Shown: positions 6,702 through 8,182 of the stretch, piece by piece
How positions within the stretch are numbered: the first letter of the stretch is position 1
How the letters are laid out: each line of letters starts with the position of its first letter
Assembly: GCA_027489105.1 (NCBI GenBank)
Contig: JAIYAJ010000480.1
Location: forward strand, 1-8,182
Source of the DNA: Zymomonas sp.
GTDB taxonomy: Bacteria > Pseudomonadota > Alphaproteobacteria > Sphingomonadales > Sphingomonadaceae
Direction of reading: 5' to 3'
DNA length: 8,182 bases
Notes under the pieces: model-generated
The model's input: the letters and a program-made list of their open reading frames with translations, nothing else
What the model was told of the DNA's origin: nothing
The model's database searches: none
Position numbers and translations under genes: made by a program

Positions 6702-6715
6702 GTCGCGCATATTAT
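6687..6715 (+). promoter_or_regulatory. Probable glcB promoter
   Basis: TTCAAA (6687-6692, 4/6 to TTGACA) and TATTAT (6710-6715, 5/6 to TATAAT) are spaced by exactly 17 nt. A start near 6722 gives a leader of about 60 nt, ending with GAGG (6772-6775) 5 nt before the ATG. The match is by consensus only, but it lies in the AT-richest part of this stretch and inside a palindrome. Confidence 0.5.
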
Positions 6716-6780
6716 CCCAATAGTTTCCAATCGCCGTCTGCGCTACTCGGGGTGCCATCTCTTTCGATGGCGAGGCTGAC

Positions 6781-8182
6781 ATGACGACGATGGTGGACAG
6801 GGCAGGTCTGAAGATCGCGGATGAGCTCGTCCGCTTCCTTGAGGATAGGGCCCTGCCGGGGACGGGGATTGCGCCCGGCGCCTTCTGGGCAGGGACCGCC
6901 GACATATTCGCGCGCTTCGCTCCCGAAAATCGCGCGCTTCTCGCCCACCGCGACGCGCTGCAGGCGCAGATCGACGCCTGGCATGGCGAACGGGCCGGCC
7001 AGCCGATCGACATGGACGCCTATAAGGCCTTCCTCTCGTCCATCGGCTATCTTGTTCCGGAGCCGGCCCCCTTCGCTGTCGGTACCCGCAATGTCGACGC
7101 CGAACTGGCGACGACCGCCGGTCCGCAGCTGGTGGTGCCGATCCTCAACGCCCGCTTCCTGCTGAACGCCGCCAATGCACGCTGGGGCAGCCTGTACGAC
7201 GCGCTTTACGGCACCGACGCCATTCCGGGGTCGCCGGCGGGTCCGGGCTATGATCCCGAACGTGGCGCCAAGGTTATCGCCTGGGCAAAGGCTTTCCTCG
7301 ACCGCGCGGTGCCGCTCGCGGAGGGCAGCTGGGCAGACTGGAACGGTGCCGCTCCGGCGCTTGCCGACCCGGCGCAGCTCGCCGGCCGCGCAGGGGACAA
7401 TCTGCTGCTGCGCCACAACGGCCTGCACATCGAACTGGTGATCGACCGCGTCCACCCGATCGGGCGCGACGATCCGGCCGGCCTCGCCGACGTGATCCTG
7501 GAATCCGCGCTGACAACGATTTGCGACCTCGAGGATTCGGTCGCGGCGGTCGATGCGCAGGATAAGGTTCTGGCCTATTCCAACTGGCTCGGCCTGATGA
7601 AGGGCGATCTGGAGGAGAGCTTCGACAAGGGCGGCCGCACGATCACCCGTCGCCTCGCCGAGGACCGGCATTATGTCGCGCCCGATGGCACGGCCTTCAC
7701 TCTGCCGGGGCGCAGCCTCGTCTTCGTGCGCAATGTCGGGCATCTGATGACGACCCCGGCGGTGCTGCTCCCGGATGGAAGCGAGGCGCCCGAGGGCATT
7801 CTCGACGGCATCGTCACCAGTCTGATCGCGCTCCACGATGTTCGCGGCCTGGGTCGCCATCGCAACAGCGCGACAGGGTCGATCTACATCGTCAAGCCGA
7901 AGATGCATGGTCCGGAGGAGGCCGGTTTCACCAACCGGCTGTTCGACGCGATCGAGGATCTGCTCGGTCTCGACCGCCACACGCTGAAGGTCGGCGTGAT
8001 GGACGAGGAGCGCCGCACCTCGGCAAACCTCGCCGCGTGCATCGAGGCGGTGAAGGATCGGATCATGTTCATCAACACGGGCTTTCTCGATCGCACCGGC
8101 GACGAGATGCACACCTCGATGCGTGCCGGCCCGATGATCCGCAAGGGCGACATGAAGACGAGCGACTGGATCGCCGCCTATG
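6781..8182 (+). CDS. glcB: Malate synthase G, 3' end outside window
   Basis: This enzyme condenses glyoxylate with acetyl-CoA to give malate and CoA in the glyoxylate bypass, acting as a cytosolic monomer with Mg2+. The visible 467 residues match E. coli GlcB closely from the start (LPGTG 25-29, [14 protein letters not shown] 113-126, [16 protein letters not shown] 129-144). Key residues are present: Arg317 in FVRNVGHLM (E. coli Arg338), and Glu409 in MDEERRT and Asp437 in GFLDRTGDE (Mg ligands Glu427 and Asp455, with the same 28-residue spacing). The region carrying the second catalytic residue (Asp631) lies beyond the window; the full protein should be about 700 residues. Between residues 181 and 219 it is 21 residues shorter than E. 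coli, in the peripheral alpha/beta region, without loss of frame. GAGG 5 nt upstream supports the ATG at 6781. A single promoter-proximal gene is likely, probably induced by two-carbon or fatty-acid growth (family knowledge). Confidence 0.97.
   Translation, partial: MTTMVDRAGLKIADELVRFLEDRALPGTGIAPGAFWAGTADIFARFAPENRALLAHRDALQAQIDAWHGERAGQPIDMDAYKAFLSSIGYLVPEPAPFAVGTRNVDAELATTAGPQLVVPILNARFLLNAANARWGSLYDALYGTDAIPGSPAGPGYDPERGAKVIAWAKAFLDRAVPLAEGSWADWNGAAPALADPAQLAGRAGDNLLLRHNGLHIELVIDRVHPIGRDDPAGLADVILESALTTICDLEDSVAAVDAQDKVLAYSNWLGLMKGDLEESFDKGGRTITRRLAEDRHYVAPDGTAFTLPGRSLVFVRNVGHLMTTPAVLLPDGSEAPEGILDGIVTSLIALHDVRGLGRHRNSATGSIYIVKPKMHGPEEAGFTNRLFDAIEDLLGLDRHTLKVGVMDEERRTSANLAACIEAVKDRIMFINTGFLDRTGDEMHTSMRAGPMIRKGDMKTSDWIAAY

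Noticed and set aside
6712..8112. A 466-codon open frame on the minus strand opposite glcB
   Set aside because: It is the mirror frame of malate synthase G, with no independent support.
1..8182. CRISPR array, insertion sequence, phage or defence island
   Set aside because: I found no spaced direct repeats, no transposase or integrase, no tRNA and no atypical gene cluster; the genes are core alphaproteobacterial functions.

Overview
The window is high-GC, densely coded chromosomal DNA with an alphaproteobacterial gene set. The gene neighbourhood (secB divergent from a Tim44-like gene, then mltA and smr) and the protein sequences fit a sphingomonad (Sphingomonas or a relative). That assignment is inferred from gene order and remembered family sequences, not from a search.

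Left part, minus strand: murJ (lipid II flippase; only its N-terminal ~426 codons are here, since the gene runs off the left edge) lies downstream of secB (protein-export chaperone). A strong 13-bp hairpin lies in the 66-nt gap between them. A ~226-nt divergent intergenic region (1847-2072) separates secB from a rightward operon and carries a recognisable -35/-10 promoter for it.

Middle part, plus strand: a compact three-gene unit encodes a membrane-anchored Tim44/TimA-like protein, the lytic transglycosylase lipoprotein MltA and an Smr-domain protein. All three use GTG starts and overlap each other (4 nt and 23 nt), so translational coupling is likely. With murJ and secB across the divergent promoter, the block concerns the cell envelope: peptidoglycan precursor flipping, preprotein delivery, an inner-membrane Tim44-fold protein and murein cleavage. 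After a 119-nt gap comes a separate gene for an outer-membrane beta-barrel of the alginate-export family, probably started from TTG.

Right part: the ~755 nt between the barrel gene and the malate synthase gene is the least ordinary stretch. On the minus strand it holds what looks like the decayed C-terminal half of a subtilisin-like (S8) serine protease, with an intact GTS-x-A-x-P catalytic-serine motif but the rest scattered over two frames. On the plus strand it holds a probable 70-residue CxxC protein. Next is a glcB promoter whose -35 element sits in the loop of a perfect 8-7-8 palindrome. glcB (malate synthase G, glyoxylate cycle) then runs off the right edge; it keeps the catalytic residues visible here but is ~21 residues shorter than the E. 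coli enzyme in one peripheral region.

I see no CRISPR array, transposase, tRNA, rRNA, phage gene or defence system. Most of the window is ordinary core genome. The points that deserve a second look are the protease remnant, the small CxxC protein and the palindromic glcB control region.
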